The position numbers were made by a program, and so were the translations under genes. The notes under the pieces were generated by a model, which was not told where the DNA came from, did not search any database, and saw nothing but the letters and a program-made list of their open reading frames with translations. A DNA stretch of 64,000 bases from CAINVV01 sp037137375 (GTDB taxonomy: Bacteria; Bacteroidota; Bacteroidia; Bacteroidales; Prolixibacteraceae). Below are positions 1 to 8,986 of this stretch, piece after piece; position 1 is the stretch's first letter, and each line of letters opens with the position of its first letter. The stretch spans positions 124,001 through 188,000 of the forward strand of contig JBAXKJ010000005.1 in the NCBI GenBank assembly GCA_037137375.1, in the 5' to 3' direction.

Positions 1-1596
1 TACGTCCAGGTAACTCCGGATGATGCGGCAATAATTGTGGAGGAACACCTCGTCAAAGGCAGACCAGTCGAAAGACTGCTCTACAAAGACCCGGAAACTG
101 AAAAACCGGTCAGCGATTCCAAACACATGGACTTTTACAAGAAACAGGTTCGCATCGCACTGAGAAATTGCGGAGTCATCAATCCTGAAAATATCGACGA
201 ATACATTGCCCGCGACGGTTATGAAGCCTTGGCCAAATGCCTCAGCGAGAGAACCCCGCAAGAGGTAATCGACGAGATCAAACGCTCCGGTCAGCGCGGA
301 AGAGGCGGCGGTGGCTTCCCGACAGGATTAAAATGGGAGATTACTTCCAAGTCAGTCGCCGACCAGAAATATGTAGTCTGCAACGCCGACGAGGGCGACC
401 CGGGAGCATTCATGGATCGCTCTATCCTGGAAGGCGATCCCCATTCGGTGATTGAAGCCATGGCCATTTGTGGTTATTGCACAGGTTCCACCAAGGGACT
501 CGTCTATATCCGCGCCGAGTATCCACTTGCCATCCAACGACTTAAGACTGCCATCAATCAGGCCAGGGAATACGGCTTGCTCGGAGATGAAATCTTTGGC
601 ACCTCTTTCTCTTTCGACATCACCCTTCGCTACGGTGCCGGGGCCTTCGTTTGCGGAGAAGAGACAGCCCTCATCCACTCCATGGAAGGATTAAGGGGCG
701 AACCAACTTTCAAACCACCGTTCCCGTCCGAGTCCGGCTATCTTGGTAAACCCACTACCGTGAATAACGTAGAGACGCTGGCGAGCATTCCGGTCATCAT
801 TAACAAAGGGGCAGAATTCTTTAGCAGCATCGGAACGGAGAAATCCAAAGGCACCAAGGTTTTTGCCCTTGCAGGGAAAATTAATAACGTCGGACTGATT
901 GAAGTTCCAATGGGAACCACCCTTCGCGAAGTGATCTTCGACATTGGCGGCGGCATCAAAGGCGGTAAGAAATTCAAGGCCGTTCAGACAGGAGGGCCAT
1001 CCGGCGGATGCCTGACCAACTCCTTCCTCGATACCCCAATTGACTACGACAACCTCATCTCAGCCGGTTCCATGATGGGCTCAGGAGGGATGATTGTGAT
1101 GGATGAAGACGACTGCATGGTCTCGATCGCTAAATTCTACCTCGAATTTACCCTCGAAGAATCCTGCGGAAAATGCACACCTTGCCGGATCGGAAACAAA
1201 CGCCTATTTGAGATTCTGGAGAAGATCACCCTCGGACAGGGAACCGAAGATGACCTCACCAGACTGCGCTCACTCTGCAAAGTCATTAAGGATACCTCCC
1301 TTTGCGGACTCGGACAAACCTCTCCCAACCCGATTCTTTCGACACTGGATAATTTCTACGATGAATACCAGGCACACGTGAAGGACCATAAATGTCCGGC
1401 AGGCCAGTGCAAATCACTCGTGAAATACACCATCGACGATGAAAAGTGCAACGGCTGTACGCTCTGTTTCAGGAATTGTCCGGTCGGAGCCATTACCGGC
1501 GAGAAAAGAGTCCCCCACGTAATCGACAACAGTATCTGCATCAAATGCGGGATATGCTACGAGAAATGCAAATTTGATGCGATAAGCGTCGCCTAA
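1..1596 (+). CDS. hydB: Electron-bifurcating [FeFe] hydrogenase subunit B (NuoF-like), 5' end outside window
   Basis: This is the NuoF-like flavoprotein of a trimeric NAD(P)H/ferredoxin-dependent [FeFe] hydrogenase. The reading frame is open from base 1: the codons before the GTG at 37 encode YVQVTPDDAAII, which fits the end of the N-terminal thioredoxin-like domain. The gene therefore begins upstream and the GTG is not the real start. Visible motifs are the FMN/NADH site (GRGGGGFPTGLKW), the flavin segment CNADEGDPGAFMDR, the [4Fe-4S] motif SCGKCTPCRIG, and a C-terminal 2[4Fe-4S] ferredoxin domain (CNGCTLCFRNCP and CIKCGICYEKC). NADH oxidation at FMN would feed electrons to HydA. It is 10 bp from hydA, clearly one operon. 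Subunit naming HydB versus HndC is a matter of convention. Confidence 0.95.
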   Translation, partial: YVQVTPDDAAIIVEEHLVKGRPVERLLYKDPETEKPVSDSKHMDFYKKQVRIALRNCGVINPENIDEYIARDGYEALAKCLSERTPQEVIDEIKRSGQRGRGGGGFPTGLKWEITSKSVADQKYVVCNADEGDPGAFMDRSILEGDPHSVIEAMAICGYCTGSTKGLVYIRAEYPLAIQRLKTAINQAREYGLLGDEIFGTSFSFDITLRYGAGAFVCGEETALIHSMEGLRGEPTFKPPFPSESGYLGKPTTVNNVETLASIPVIINKGAEFFSSIGTEKSKGTKVFALAGKINNVGLIEVPMGTTLREVIFDIGGGIKGGKKFKAVQTGGPSGGCLTNSFLDTPIDYDNLISAGSMMGSGGMIVMDEDDCMVSIAKFYLEFTLEESCGKCTPCRIGNKRLFEILEKITLGQGTEDDLTRLRSLCKVIKDTSLCGLGQTSPNPILSTLDNFYDEYQAHVKDHKCPAGQCKSLVKYTIDDEKCNGCTLCFRNCPVGAITGEKRVPHVIDNSICIKCGICYEKCKFDAISVA

Positions 1597-1606
1597 TTTT
1601 TTTATT

Positions 1607-3364
1607 ATGGAAATGATAAATCTGACTATAGATAACAGACCCGTCTCAGTTGAGAAGGGCACCTCACTTCTCCAGGCCGCAGCACAGATTGGGATCAAAA
1701 TCCCTTCGTTATGCTACATGAAACTCGAGGATCTGAGCATTGAAAATAAACCCGGTGGATGCAGGGTATGCGTCGTCGAAGTAGAAGGCCGGAGAAACCT
1801 GGCCCCAGCCTGCTGTACCGATGTGGCAGAAGGCATGATTGTCAAAACCCACTCGATGCGCGCCATTCACGCCCGCCGTACAGTAGTGGAGCTGATCCTT
1901 TCCGATCACCCTACCGACTGTCTGAAATGTGCCAAAGCCGGCAGTTGCGACTTGCAGAGCATGGCTCAACACCTGGGCATCAGGGAGATTCACTTCGAGG
2001 GGGAGAAATCTACCTACCGTGAAGACACTTCTCCGGCGATTATACGCGAACTGGACAAATGCATCCGCTGCCGCAGATGTGAGATGATGTGCAACGAGGT
2101 ACAATCCGTCGGGGCACTTTCCGCCATTAACAGAGGGTTCAACACAGTCGTTTCACCGGCATTCGAGATGAACCTCGACCACTCCGTCTGCACCTATTGC
2201 GGACAATGTGTGGCAGTCTGCCCAACGGGAGCACTGACCGAAAAAGACAATACCGGTGCCGTTATCAGGGCGCTAAGCAATCCGGCCAAGACGGTCATCG
2301 TTCAAACAGCACCCGCCGTAAGAGCTGCCCTTGGTGAAGAATTCGGAGAAGAACCCGGCACACTGGTGACCGGTAAAATGGCCGCAGCGTTACGCCGTCT
2401 GGGCTTCGATTACGTCTTCGATACCGATTTCGCTGCCGACCTGACCATCCTCGAAGAAGGCACCGAACTGCTCAACAGACTCACCGCATTCTTAGGGGGC
2501 GACAAGGATGTCAAACTGCCGATGCTTACCTCCTGCTGCCCGGCCTGGGTGAAATTCTTCGAGCATCAGTTTCCTGATCTTATCGAAATACCCTCCACAG
2601 CAAGATCTCCGCAACAGATGTTCGGAGCCATTGCCAAGACCTATTTTGCAGATAAGATTGGCGTTAACCGCAAAGACTTGGTGGTAGTTTCCATCATGCC
2701 TTGTGTGGCCAAAAAATACGAATGCAGCCGCGAAGAGTTCTCTGTTAACGGGAACCCTGATGTAGACTTTGCCCTGACAACCAGGGAACTCGCCCAGTTA
2801 ATCAACCTGGCAAATATTGAATTCAAGTCCTTACCCGATGAAGATTTCGACAAACCGCTCGGCGAATCCACTGGCGCGGCCGTCATCTTCGGCACAACGG
2901 GTGGCGTCATCGAAGCTGCAGTACGTACTGCCTATGAAGTATTTACAGGGAAAAAGCTGGAACGTATAGATTTCATGGAACTTAGAGGAATGGATGGACT
3001 GCGGCATGCAACCATCGATTTTGACGGTCTGCCGATTCATATCGGTATCGCCCATGGTCTCGGAAATGCACGCAAGCTGCTCGAAGATATTCAGAAAGGA
3101 ACCAGCCAATTCCATGCCATCGAAATCATGTCGTGCCCTGGTGGATGCATCGGTGGTGGCGGACAGCCTTACCACCATGGTGATGCCGAAATACTAAAGA
3201 AAAGACAGATGGCCATCTACCGCGAAGACGCTGATAAACCGGTCCGCAAATCACACGAGAATCCCTACATCACTAAATTGTACGAGGAATTTCTCGGCGC
3301 ACCAATGAGCGAAAAAGCACATCATCTGCTGCATACCGAATATTTCGACAGAAGTAAAAATTGA
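1607..3364 (+). CDS. hydA: [FeFe] hydrogenase catalytic subunit HydA
   Basis: This 585-residue protein is the H2-forming or H2-oxidising subunit. In order it shows an N-terminal [2Fe-2S] domain (CYM near residue 37, then GGCRVC), a His-Cys3 cluster segment (CLKCAKAGSCDL), a 2[4Fe-4S] ferredoxin domain (CIRCRRCEMMC and CTYCGQCVAVCP), and all three H-cluster signatures: L1 TSCCPAWV, L2 MPCVAKKYE and L3 EIMSCPGGCIGGGGQP. The C-terminus carries the small-subunit-like tail. It lacks the extra C-terminal [2Fe-2S] domain of the larger Thermotoga HydA. It lies between hydB and hydC, so a cytoplasmic bifurcating complex is the likely assembly. The hydE/F/G maturases are not in the window. Confidence 0.96.
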   Translation: MEMINLTIDNRPVSVEKGTSLLQAAAQIGIKIPSLCYMKLEDLSIENKPGGCRVCVVEVEGRRNLAPACCTDVAEGMIVKTHSMRAIHARRTVVELILSDHPTDCLKCAKAGSCDLQSMAQHLGIREIHFEGEKSTYREDTSPAIIRELDKCIRCRRCEMMCNEVQSVGALSAINRGFNTVVSPAFEMNLDHSVCTYCGQCVAVCPTGALTEKDNTGAVIRALSNPAKTVIVQTAPAVRAALGEEFGEEPGTLVTGKMAAALRRLGFDYVFDTDFAADLTILEEGTELLNRLTAFLGGDKDVKLPMLTSCCPAWVKFFEHQFPDLIEIPSTARSPQQMFGAIAKTYFADKIGVNRKDLVVVSIMPCVAKKYECSREEFSVNGNPDVDFALTTRELAQLINLANIEFKSLPDEDFDKPLGESTGAAVIFGTTGGVIEAAVRTAYEVFTGKKLERIDFMELRGMDGLRHATIDFDGLPIHIGIAHGLGNARKLLEDIQKGTSQFHAIEIMSCPGGCIGGGGQPYHHGDAEILKKRQMAIYREDADKPVRKSHENPYITKLYEEFLGAPMSEKAHHLLHTEYFDRSKN

Positions 3365-3377
3365 AAAATCTACAGCT

Positions 3378-3887
3378 ATGCCAAAAATAAAATTATCACA
3401 GAAAACCATTGAAATAGTAAAGGAAATCTGCGCTTCTTTCGACAATGCAGAAGGCGAACTGATCAATGTCCTGCACGAAGTCCAGCACAAACTGGGTTAC
3501 CTACCGGCAGAAATTCAGGAGCTTATCGCCAAAGAACTCAATATGTCTGTTGCCAAGGTATATGGTGTGGTGACCTTTTACTCCTTCTTCAACATGCTGC
3601 CTCAGGGTGAATACCCGATTTCGGTTTGCATGGGAACTGCTTGCTATGTAAGGGGTGCGGAGCAAATTCTTCACGAGATAAAAAGACAGTTGAACATCGA
3701 GGTGGGCCAGTCTACTCCCGATGGGAAATTCTCCCTGAACTGCCTGCGTTGTGTTGGCGCCTGTGGGCTCGCCCCCGTCGTCATGGTCGGAGAGAAGGTC
3801 TACGGACGGGTCGCTCCCCAGCAAATCAGGAAAATCATCGCCGAATACCAGGAGAGTAATGTAAAAGTAGAGAAGCACGAGATGTAA
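3378..3887 (+). CDS. hydC: Hydrogenase subunit C (NuoE-like [2Fe-2S] protein)
   Basis: A 169-residue NuoE-family subunit with an N-terminal helical part and a thioredoxin-like [2Fe-2S] domain. The four cluster cysteines are in CMGTACYVRGA and CLRCVGACGLAPVV. It passes electrons between the HydB flavin and the rest of the complex. It starts 13 bp after hydA and ends just before a very strong hairpin, so it is the last gene of the operon. The order B-A-C differs from the common C-B-A or E-F-A order; whether another NuoE-like gene lies upstream cannot be seen here. Confidence 0.93.
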   Translation: MPKIKLSQKTIEIVKEICASFDNAEGELINVLHEVQHKLGYLPAEIQELIAKELNMSVAKVYGVVTFYSFFNMLPQGEYPISVCMGTACYVRGAEQILHEIKRQLNIEVGQSTPDGKFSLNCLRCVGACGLAPVVMVGEKVYGRVAPQQIRKIIAEYQESNVKVEKHEM

Positions 3888-3903
3888 TACTCTCAGATTC
3901 TAT

Positions 3904-3949
3904 GAAACGGTAAAGTCCGGAGGCACCAGGCTCCGGACTTTACCGTTTC
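3904..3949 (+). terminator. Perfect 19-bp hairpin after the hydrogenase operon
   Basis: The arms 3904-3922 and 3931-3949 are perfectly complementary over 19 bp around an 8-nt loop (GCACCAGG). The hairpin starts 16 bp after the hydC stop and is followed by TTCT. It is most likely the transcription terminator of hydBAC. The U-tract is weak, so it may also protect the 3' end of the transcript. Confidence 0.8.
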
Positions 3950-3989
3950 TTCTATGACGAACTTCATGTTTTAACACTTCGAAAACACC

Positions 3990-3997
3990 TAATTTTG
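3990..3997 (+). promoter_or_regulatory. Bacteroidota-type -7 promoter element for tnaA
   Basis: TAATTTTG matches the Bacteroidota sigma-ABfr -7 consensus TAnnTTTG. It lies 20 bp before the tnaA start, which predicts a short 5' leader. No convincing -33 TTG was found at the usual spacing. Confidence 0.45.
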
Positions 3998-4017
3998 AGC
4001 GTTCAGAAACTATATCT

Positions 4018-5400
4018 ATGAAAATCCCATCCGCAGAGCCTTACAAGATCAAAATGGTTGAACCCATCTATCTCAGCACCCGTGCGGAAAGGGAAACATG
4101 GATCAGGGAAGCAAAATATAACCTTTTCAATCTTAGGAGTGAACAGGTTTACATCGATTTGCTTACCGACAGCGGTACCGGCGCCATGAGCGACCGGCAA
4201 TGGGCTGCCATCATGACCGGCGACGAAAGTTACGCCGGCTCCTCCTCCTATTACAACCTGAAAGAAACGATCCGGAATCTCTTCGGATTCGAATATTTCC
4301 TTCCCACTCACCAGGGTCGCGCAGCAGAAAATGTGCTTTTCTCCGTCCTGGTTAAAAACGGAGATTTCGTACCCGGAAATTCCCACTTCGACACAACAAA
4401 AGGGCACATCGAATTCCGCCATGCCACTGCCGTGGATTGCACTATCGCCGAGGCTTTCGAGACGGACAGTGATCACCCTTTCAAAGGAAATATCGACCTC
4501 AGCCAGCTCAAAGAAGTACTTGACACACATCCAAAAGAAAGAATTCCTTTTATCATCCTCACGCTCACCTGCAATTCATCCGGCGGCCAGCCCGTCTCCA
4601 TGCAGAACATTAGGGAAGTAAAGGCGATGGCCGACCATTATGGCATCCCACTCCTGTTCGATTCAGCCCGCTTCGCAGAGAATGCCTGGTTTATCGCGCA
4701 GCGTGAACCCGGATACGAACACAAATCTATTCGCGAAATCGTTGCTGAAATGTACACTTACGCTGATGGTATGACCATGAGCAGCAAGAAAGACGGCATC
4801 GTCAACATTGGTGGGTTCATCGCCATGCGCCACAAGGAATGGTACGACCAGGCCTGCACTTTTAACATCATGTTCGAAGGGTTCGTTACCTATGGAGGAA
4901 TGGCCGGACGCGACATGAACGCCCTGGCAGTCGGACTGATGGAAGCGACCGAAAAAGATTTCCTCACCAGCCGGATCGGTCAGGTGGAATACCTGGGAGA
5001 GCAGCTTTCAGGGTACGGCATTACTGTGCAGAAACCCTGCGGAGGACACGCGGTCTTCGTAGATGCCAAGGCTTTCCTGCCCCATGTTCCACAAGAGGAA
5101 TTTGTTGCTCAGACTTTGTGCATTGAGCTGTACCTCGAAGCAGGAATCAGGGCTGTCGAAGTCGGTACCCTGATGGCCGACAGAGATCCGGTTACGCGGG
5201 AAAACAGATATCCTAAACTCGAATGGATGCGTCTGGCGATTCCCAGAAGAGTCTATACCAACCTTCACCTCGACGTTGTTGCCGCTGCACTTAAAAATGT
5301 TTTCGACCGTCGGGATACCATCACCTCCGGCTACCGAATTATCGAAGAATCCCCCATTTTACGTCACTTTACGGTTCAACTCTTACCGGTTAATAAGTGA
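4018..5400 (+). CDS. tnaA: Tryptophanase (tryptophan indole-lyase)
   Basis: A PLP enzyme of 460 residues that splits tryptophan into indole, pyruvate and ammonia. The family block SSKKDGIVNIGG holds the PLP lysine, Lys258 by alignment. Tryptophanase and tyrosine phenol-lyase are close relatives. Two sites favour tryptophanase: FDTTKGH (Asp, as in TnaA, where TPL has Thr) and GIRAVEVGTL (Val where TPL has its substrate-binding Arg). Other parts such as LLTDSGTGAMSDRQWA look TPL-like, so activity on tyrosine is not fully excluded. No TnaC-like leader or tryptophan permease is visible beside it, and it appears to be a single-gene unit with its own promoter. Confidence 0.9.
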   Translation: MKIPSAEPYKIKMVEPIYLSTRAERETWIREAKYNLFNLRSEQVYIDLLTDSGTGAMSDRQWAAIMTGDESYAGSSSYYNLKETIRNLFGFEYFLPTHQGRAAENVLFSVLVKNGDFVPGNSHFDTTKGHIEFRHATAVDCTIAEAFETDSDHPFKGNIDLSQLKEVLDTHPKERIPFIILTLTCNSSGGQPVSMQNIREVKAMADHYGIPLLFDSARFAENAWFIAQREPGYEHKSIREIVAEMYTYADGMTMSSKKDGIVNIGGFIAMRHKEWYDQACTFNIMFEGFVTYGGMAGRDMNALAVGLMEATEKDFLTSRIGQVEYLGEQLSGYGITVQKPCGGHAVFVDAKAFLPHVPQEEFVAQTLCIELYLEAGIRAVEVGTLMADRDPVTRENRYPKLEWMRLAIPRRVYTNLHLDVVAAALKNVFDRRDTITSGYRIIEESPILRHFTVQLLPVNK

Positions 5401-5445
5401 TATGCTACTTTTTTACAATCTCCGCTGATCAACTTTCAATTTTGT

Positions 5446-5453
5446 TATATTTG
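5446..5453 (+). promoter_or_regulatory. Bacteroidota-type -7 promoter element
   Basis: TATATTTG fits TAnnTTTG and lies 41 bp before the start of the outer membrane receptor gene, a normal distance for a Bacteroidota promoter. No clear -33 element was seen. Confidence 0.45.
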
Positions 5454-5494
5454 TAAAATAAAGATTAATATTTGTTAATTATTAATTCTGTTTT

Positions 5495-7894
5495 ATGAGC
5501 AGAATTTTTTGTTTTTTGGCGCTTAGATTACTGTTTTTTATACCTCTTCCCGGCTTTATCCTATTCTCTAATGTTGCCCTTGCCCTTGAATTACCAGGTC
5601 AGATTAAAGGAAAGGTTATCGATGCCGGGACGAAGTCATGCATTGAATTTGCCAATGTTTCGCTCATTCAACTCAAGGACTCTCTTCCCATCCAGGTCAC
5701 GGCAACCAATCCAAAAGGGGAGTTCAGCCTGGCCAATATCAAACCTGGTAGATATGCCATCTACGTCCATTTTATTGGTTTCAAAGATTTTAAATCCAGT
5801 CCAATCATTCTTGCAGAAAACTCGGCAACCTATAAACTGGAACCTATTTCACTTGAAATTGAATCTATCAACCTCGACGAAGTCGCCGTAACCTCCAATC
5901 CCAATCGCCCGGTTTACCAACTGGAAAAGAAGACCATTTACACCGGAAACCAGGTGTCTGCCGCCGGAGGTACTGCCTCTGACCTGCTTCATCATCTGCC
6001 TGCAGTCACACAAGCTCCGGATGGCAGCATTTCCATTCACGGCAACAGCAACCTCCTGGTTTACATTGATGGAAAACCTTCCGCACTCAGGGGAGACGAG
6101 TTGTTACAGAATATGCCGGCAAGTGAAGTAAAAAAAATAGAACTCATTACCAGCCCATCTGCGAAATATGACGCATCAGGTTCAGGCGGCATTATCAACC
6201 TGATAACGAAGAAAAGTAACCTGGATGGCTTGAACGGCAACATCCAGGCCTCGTCCGATCATCTGGGTGGTTATTCTTCCGACCTGTTGCTGAATTACAA
6301 ATACAAGAAATTCAGTTTTTTTGCCGGTCTGGATCATAATAGAAGAAGGAACCGCGGGGACATGGATTATCTTACCCAATTTCTGTCTACAGGTTCTGAT
6401 TTCTCCAAGACTGGTCTTCAGAAAGCCCAGAGGATCAACACCGGCATCAGATCAGGCTTCGATTATCTGCCTTCAAACACAGACAAATTCTCATTCGTAG
6501 GAAGTACCGGAAATTTCGAGACCAATAACAACGGATCCTGGCTGACAAACGGTTTGCCCGATTTTACTTATTTACCTTCAGGCACCTCGGGAAATGTTAC
6601 AACAGACGACAACAAACGCAAAGGCAAATATGGGGGTGCGGATGTCACTTACGAACATAAATTCAAGACTGAGAATAAACTCTTAACCCTTTCAGCAAGC
6701 TGGAACACCCTTAATTATGATGATAATTATGTCAACAAGACAGATATTTCAGACATTGAGCTGCTGAAACAAACCACCCTGTTAAGTAAAATCAATAATA
6801 ATTTTCAATTCAATACAGACTATTCTACTCCTGCCGGGAAAGCCGGAAATTTAGAATTCGGTTATCAATTAACCTCAAGCGATGAAGCAGAATCTTATCA
6901 GTCCCAACTCGTTCCTTTGCTGCAACCTGAGACCTGGCAGCATACCCGCTTCAATAGCTTGACCCAAGCCGGTTACGGGACCTGGCAATATAAATCTGGC
7001 CGGATTAATATGAAGGCCGGACTAAGGGCGGAGAATCTGAATCGTGTACTCCGGACCCTGGACCACAGCTATTCCTTGCATCGCTTCGATCTTTATCCAT
7101 CATTTAACAGCTCCTTCCGGATCGATTCTACGAGGGAAATCCAATTTAACTATTCGAGACGTACCGATCAGCTCAAGACCATACAGCTCGATCCTCTTCC
7201 GCGATGGTATGATTTTTACAACATGATCATGGGAAATCCTGACCTTAAAAATGAGATAACGGACAGGCTTTCCATTGATTACCTCGTCAACTTCAGGAAA
7301 CTCAACTTCTCCGGTGAATTATTTTTCTACAATACTGCCGGGAAAATAGAGGTTATCAGATCTTTATACCGAAATGGTATCGTCAGGAATCAATATGAAA
7401 ATACGGGATCCGAACGAACGCTTGGAGCAGAACTGAATGCCAATTGGCCTGCAACATCCTGGTTAAGGCTCAATGAAAAGCTTGATGTCATTGGCTCATC
7501 ACTGGATGTACGTCTGGATAGCTTGTCACAAAACAAAAGCTATCGTCAACTTTATGGTGTGACTTCAGCTGATATTATCCTGGCCAAAGATACCCGGATT
7601 GAACTCGATCTGTCTTACTTTGGACCTGCGATGACTGCCCAAAGTTCTGTGGATCAATTCTTCATGGCTGGAATAAGCCTACGGAAAACCTTTTTCAACA
7701 AGAGACTAACCTGTACCATAACTGGAAGGGACGTCCTGGGAGTATACAAAAGAATTGAGCATGTACAGGGAACCGACTTCAACCAGACCATTAACGCCCG
7801 CAATAATTTTCCTATCCGTTTCTCGGTTTCCTACAAATTCAACAGTTTCAATCGTGACGACCGCCGGGCAGCCAAGACTCCAGTCATCGAATAA
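5495..7894 (+). CDS. TonB-dependent receptor-like outer membrane beta-barrel protein
   Basis: A 799-residue outer membrane protein. It has an N-terminal hydrophobic signal sequence (residues 1 to about 32), a carboxypeptidase-regulatory-like beta-sandwich (about 34-120, with GRYAIYVHFIGFKDF), a plug-like domain (about 135-235, with NLLVYIDGKPSALRGDELL and SGSGGIINLITKK), and a long C-terminal barrel of the OMP_b-brl_3 type. This family is separate from SusC and has no fixed substrate. There is no SusD or TonB partner next to it, so the ligand cannot be named. The gene stands alone and is followed by the 23-bp repeat array. Confidence 0.85.
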   Translation: MSRIFCFLALRLLFFIPLPGFILFSNVALALELPGQIKGKVIDAGTKSCIEFANVSLIQLKDSLPIQVTATNPKGEFSLANIKPGRYAIYVHFIGFKDFKSSPIILAENSATYKLEPISLEIESINLDEVAVTSNPNRPVYQLEKKTIYTGNQVSAAGGTASDLLHHLPAVTQAPDGSISIHGNSNLLVYIDGKPSALRGDELLQNMPASEVKKIELITSPSAKYDASGSGGIINLITKKSNLDGLNGNIQASSDHLGGYSSDLLLNYKYKKFSFFAGLDHNRRRNRGDMDYLTQFLSTGSDFSKTGLQKAQRINTGIRSGFDYLPSNTDKFSFVGSTGNFETNNNGSWLTNGLPDFTYLPSGTSGNVTTDDNKRKGKYGGADVTYEHKFKTENKLLTLSASWNTLNYDDNYVNKTDISDIELLKQTTLLSKINNNFQFNTDYSTPAGKAGNLEFGYQLTSSDEAESYQSQLVPLLQPETWQHTRFNSLTQAGYGTWQYKSGRINMKAGLRAENLNRVLRTLDHSYSLHRFDLYPSFNSSFRIDSTREIQFNYSRRTDQLKTIQLDPLPRWYDFYNMIMGNPDLKNEITDRLSIDYLVNFRKLNFSGELFFYNTAGKIEVIRSLYRNGIVRNQYENTGSERTLGAELNANWPATSWLRLNEKLDVIGSSLDVRLDSLSQNKSYRQLYGVTSADIILAKDTRIELDLSYFGPAMTAQSSVDQFFMAGISLRKTFFNKRLTCTITGRDVLGVYKRIEHVQGTDFNQTINARNNFPIRFSVSYKFNSFNRDDRRAAKTPVIE

Positions 7895-7908
7895 CCCGCC
7901 CTGCTTTT

Positions 7909-8035
7909 GCGACAGTCGCTCCAGCAGATTTGCGACAGTCGCTCCGGCAGATTTGCAATACTCACTCCAGCAGATTTGCAATAGTCGCTTCGGCAGATTT
8001 GCAATAGTCGCTCCAGTAGATTTGCAATCTGCTGG
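7909..8035 (+). repeat. 23-bp tandem repeat array, five units plus a partial
   Basis: Five head-to-tail 23-bp units begin at 7909, 7932, 7955, 7978 and 8001, with the core GCRAYAGTCGCTYCRGYAGATTT. They differ from one another by one to five bases. A truncated sixth unit (GCAAT) runs into CTGCTGG, which folds back on unit five. There are no spacers, so it is not a CRISPR. The rest of 7895-8202 is AT-rich and holds no gene; a related small palindrome, GGATTGTAAATCC, lies just after the array. Confidence 0.9.
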
Positions 8036-8042
8036 CATTTTT
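8013..8042 (+). terminator. Hairpin made from the last 23-bp repeat unit, followed by T-run
   Basis: CCAGTAGATT (8013-8022) pairs with AATCTGCTGG (8026-8035) over ten positions with one G-U type pair and a 3-nt loop TGC. It is followed by CATTTTTT. It could terminate transcription of the outer membrane receptor gene 120 bp upstream. Confidence 0.5.
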
Positions 8043-8202
8043 TAACCAGTGGATTGTAAATCCGCCGCAGTTCCATTCAATATTTTCTTTTAGTTCCAAA
8101 AACAATTCCCAAATTATCATATTTTCAAATTTCATTTCATTTTCCTTATAATTTGAAATTAAATTCCCATTTTTGCGCAAAGACTCTAATTTAATTGAAA
8201 AG

Positions 8203-8862
8203 ATGCTTGAGAATTTAAAACAACAGGTTTATAAGGCCAGCCTTAAGCTACTTGAGCAAGGCCTGGTCATTTATACCTGGGGAAATGTGAGTGCCATCGA
8301 CCGGAAAAGCGGATTGATCGTGATTAAACCTTCCGGAATTTCATATGAAGAGATGGTTCCCGGCGATATGGTCGTTGTGGACTTGAAAGGCAACATTGTA
8401 TCAGGCGATCTCAAGCCATCTTCCGACACCAATACCCATCTTATCCTTTACCAAAATTTCCCGCTGATCGGCTCTATCATGCATTCCCACTCAGAATATG
8501 CCAGTTGCTGGGCCCAGGCCGGACTGAGTATTCCGCCGTTAGGCATTACCCATGCGAATTTTTTTAACGGCGAAATTCCCTGCACGAAGCCTCTTTCAGC
8601 CAAACAAATGGAAGGAGACATCGAATTGGAAACGGGTAAGATAATTGTCGAGACTTTCACTTCCGCTAACATTGACCCTATGCGGATTCCCGGAGTGCTG
8701 GTCTATGGCCATGGACCGTTTTGCTGGGGCAAAGAGGTGAAAAATGCCTTCGATCATACTGTTGTACTCGAAAAAGTAGCCCGGATGGCCTACCGCACCC
8801 GTCAACTAAACGCCGTCCATCCGGTTGAGAAAAAGTTCCTCGATCGTTACTTCTTCGAGTAG
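8203..8862 (+). CDS. AraD-like class II aldolase-family protein, divergent active site
   Basis: A 219-residue member of the L-ribulose-5-phosphate 4-epimerase/class II aldolase family. The ATG at 8203 (MLENLKQQVYKASLKL) matches the E. coli AraD N-terminus; an upstream TTG at 8173 would add an unmatched tail. The zinc histidines are kept (His94 and His96 in MHSHS, His170 in GHGPF), as is Asp75 of the SSDT motif. Asn119 (THANFF) replaces the catalytic Asp120 of E. coli AraD, and the protein ends at DRYFFE, about 12 residues early, so the position of catalytic Tyr229 is missing. There are no araA or araB genes nearby. It may act as an aldolase or on another sugar phosphate; I would not call it a proven epimerase. 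Confidence 0.8.
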   Translation: MLENLKQQVYKASLKLLEQGLVIYTWGNVSAIDRKSGLIVIKPSGISYEEMVPGDMVVVDLKGNIVSGDLKPSSDTNTHLILYQNFPLIGSIMHSHSEYASCWAQAGLSIPPLGITHANFFNGEIPCTKPLSAKQMEGDIELETGKIIVETFTSANIDPMRIPGVLVYGHGPFCWGKEVKNAFDHTVVLEKVARMAYRTRQLNAVHPVEKKFLDRYFFE

Positions 8863-8904
8863 CACTTTTCACTATTTCTTCGTATTTTCACGCTTCATTT
8901 TTCA

Positions 8905-8981
8905 CTTTAAACTTTATCCTTTATCCTTTAAACTTTATCCTTTATCCTTTATCCTTTAAACTTTATACTTTATACTTTCCC
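8905..8981 (+). repeat. Heptamer tandem repeat (CTTTATC/CTTTAAA), ten units, upstream of yqhD
   Basis: Ten 7-bp units run without interruption from 8905 to 8974: CTTTAAA or CTTTATC or CTTTATA. A degenerate eleventh unit, CTTTCCC, ends at 8981, five bases before the ATG at 8987. The array fills the space where promoter and ribosome binding signals would be expected. Confidence 0.92.
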
Positions 8982-8986
8982 CCATC

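Noticed and set aside
4003..4530. Open minus-strand frame of 175 codons
   Set aside because: It is antisense to tnaA and reflects codon bias; no independent start signal or motif is seen.
4018..5400. Tyrosine phenol-lyase
   Set aside because: Val is present where TPL has its substrate-binding Arg, and FDTT replaces TPL's FTTT, so tryptophanase is the better call.
7909..8035. Possible CRISPR array
   Set aside because: The 23-bp units are directly joined without spacers, and no cas genes are present.
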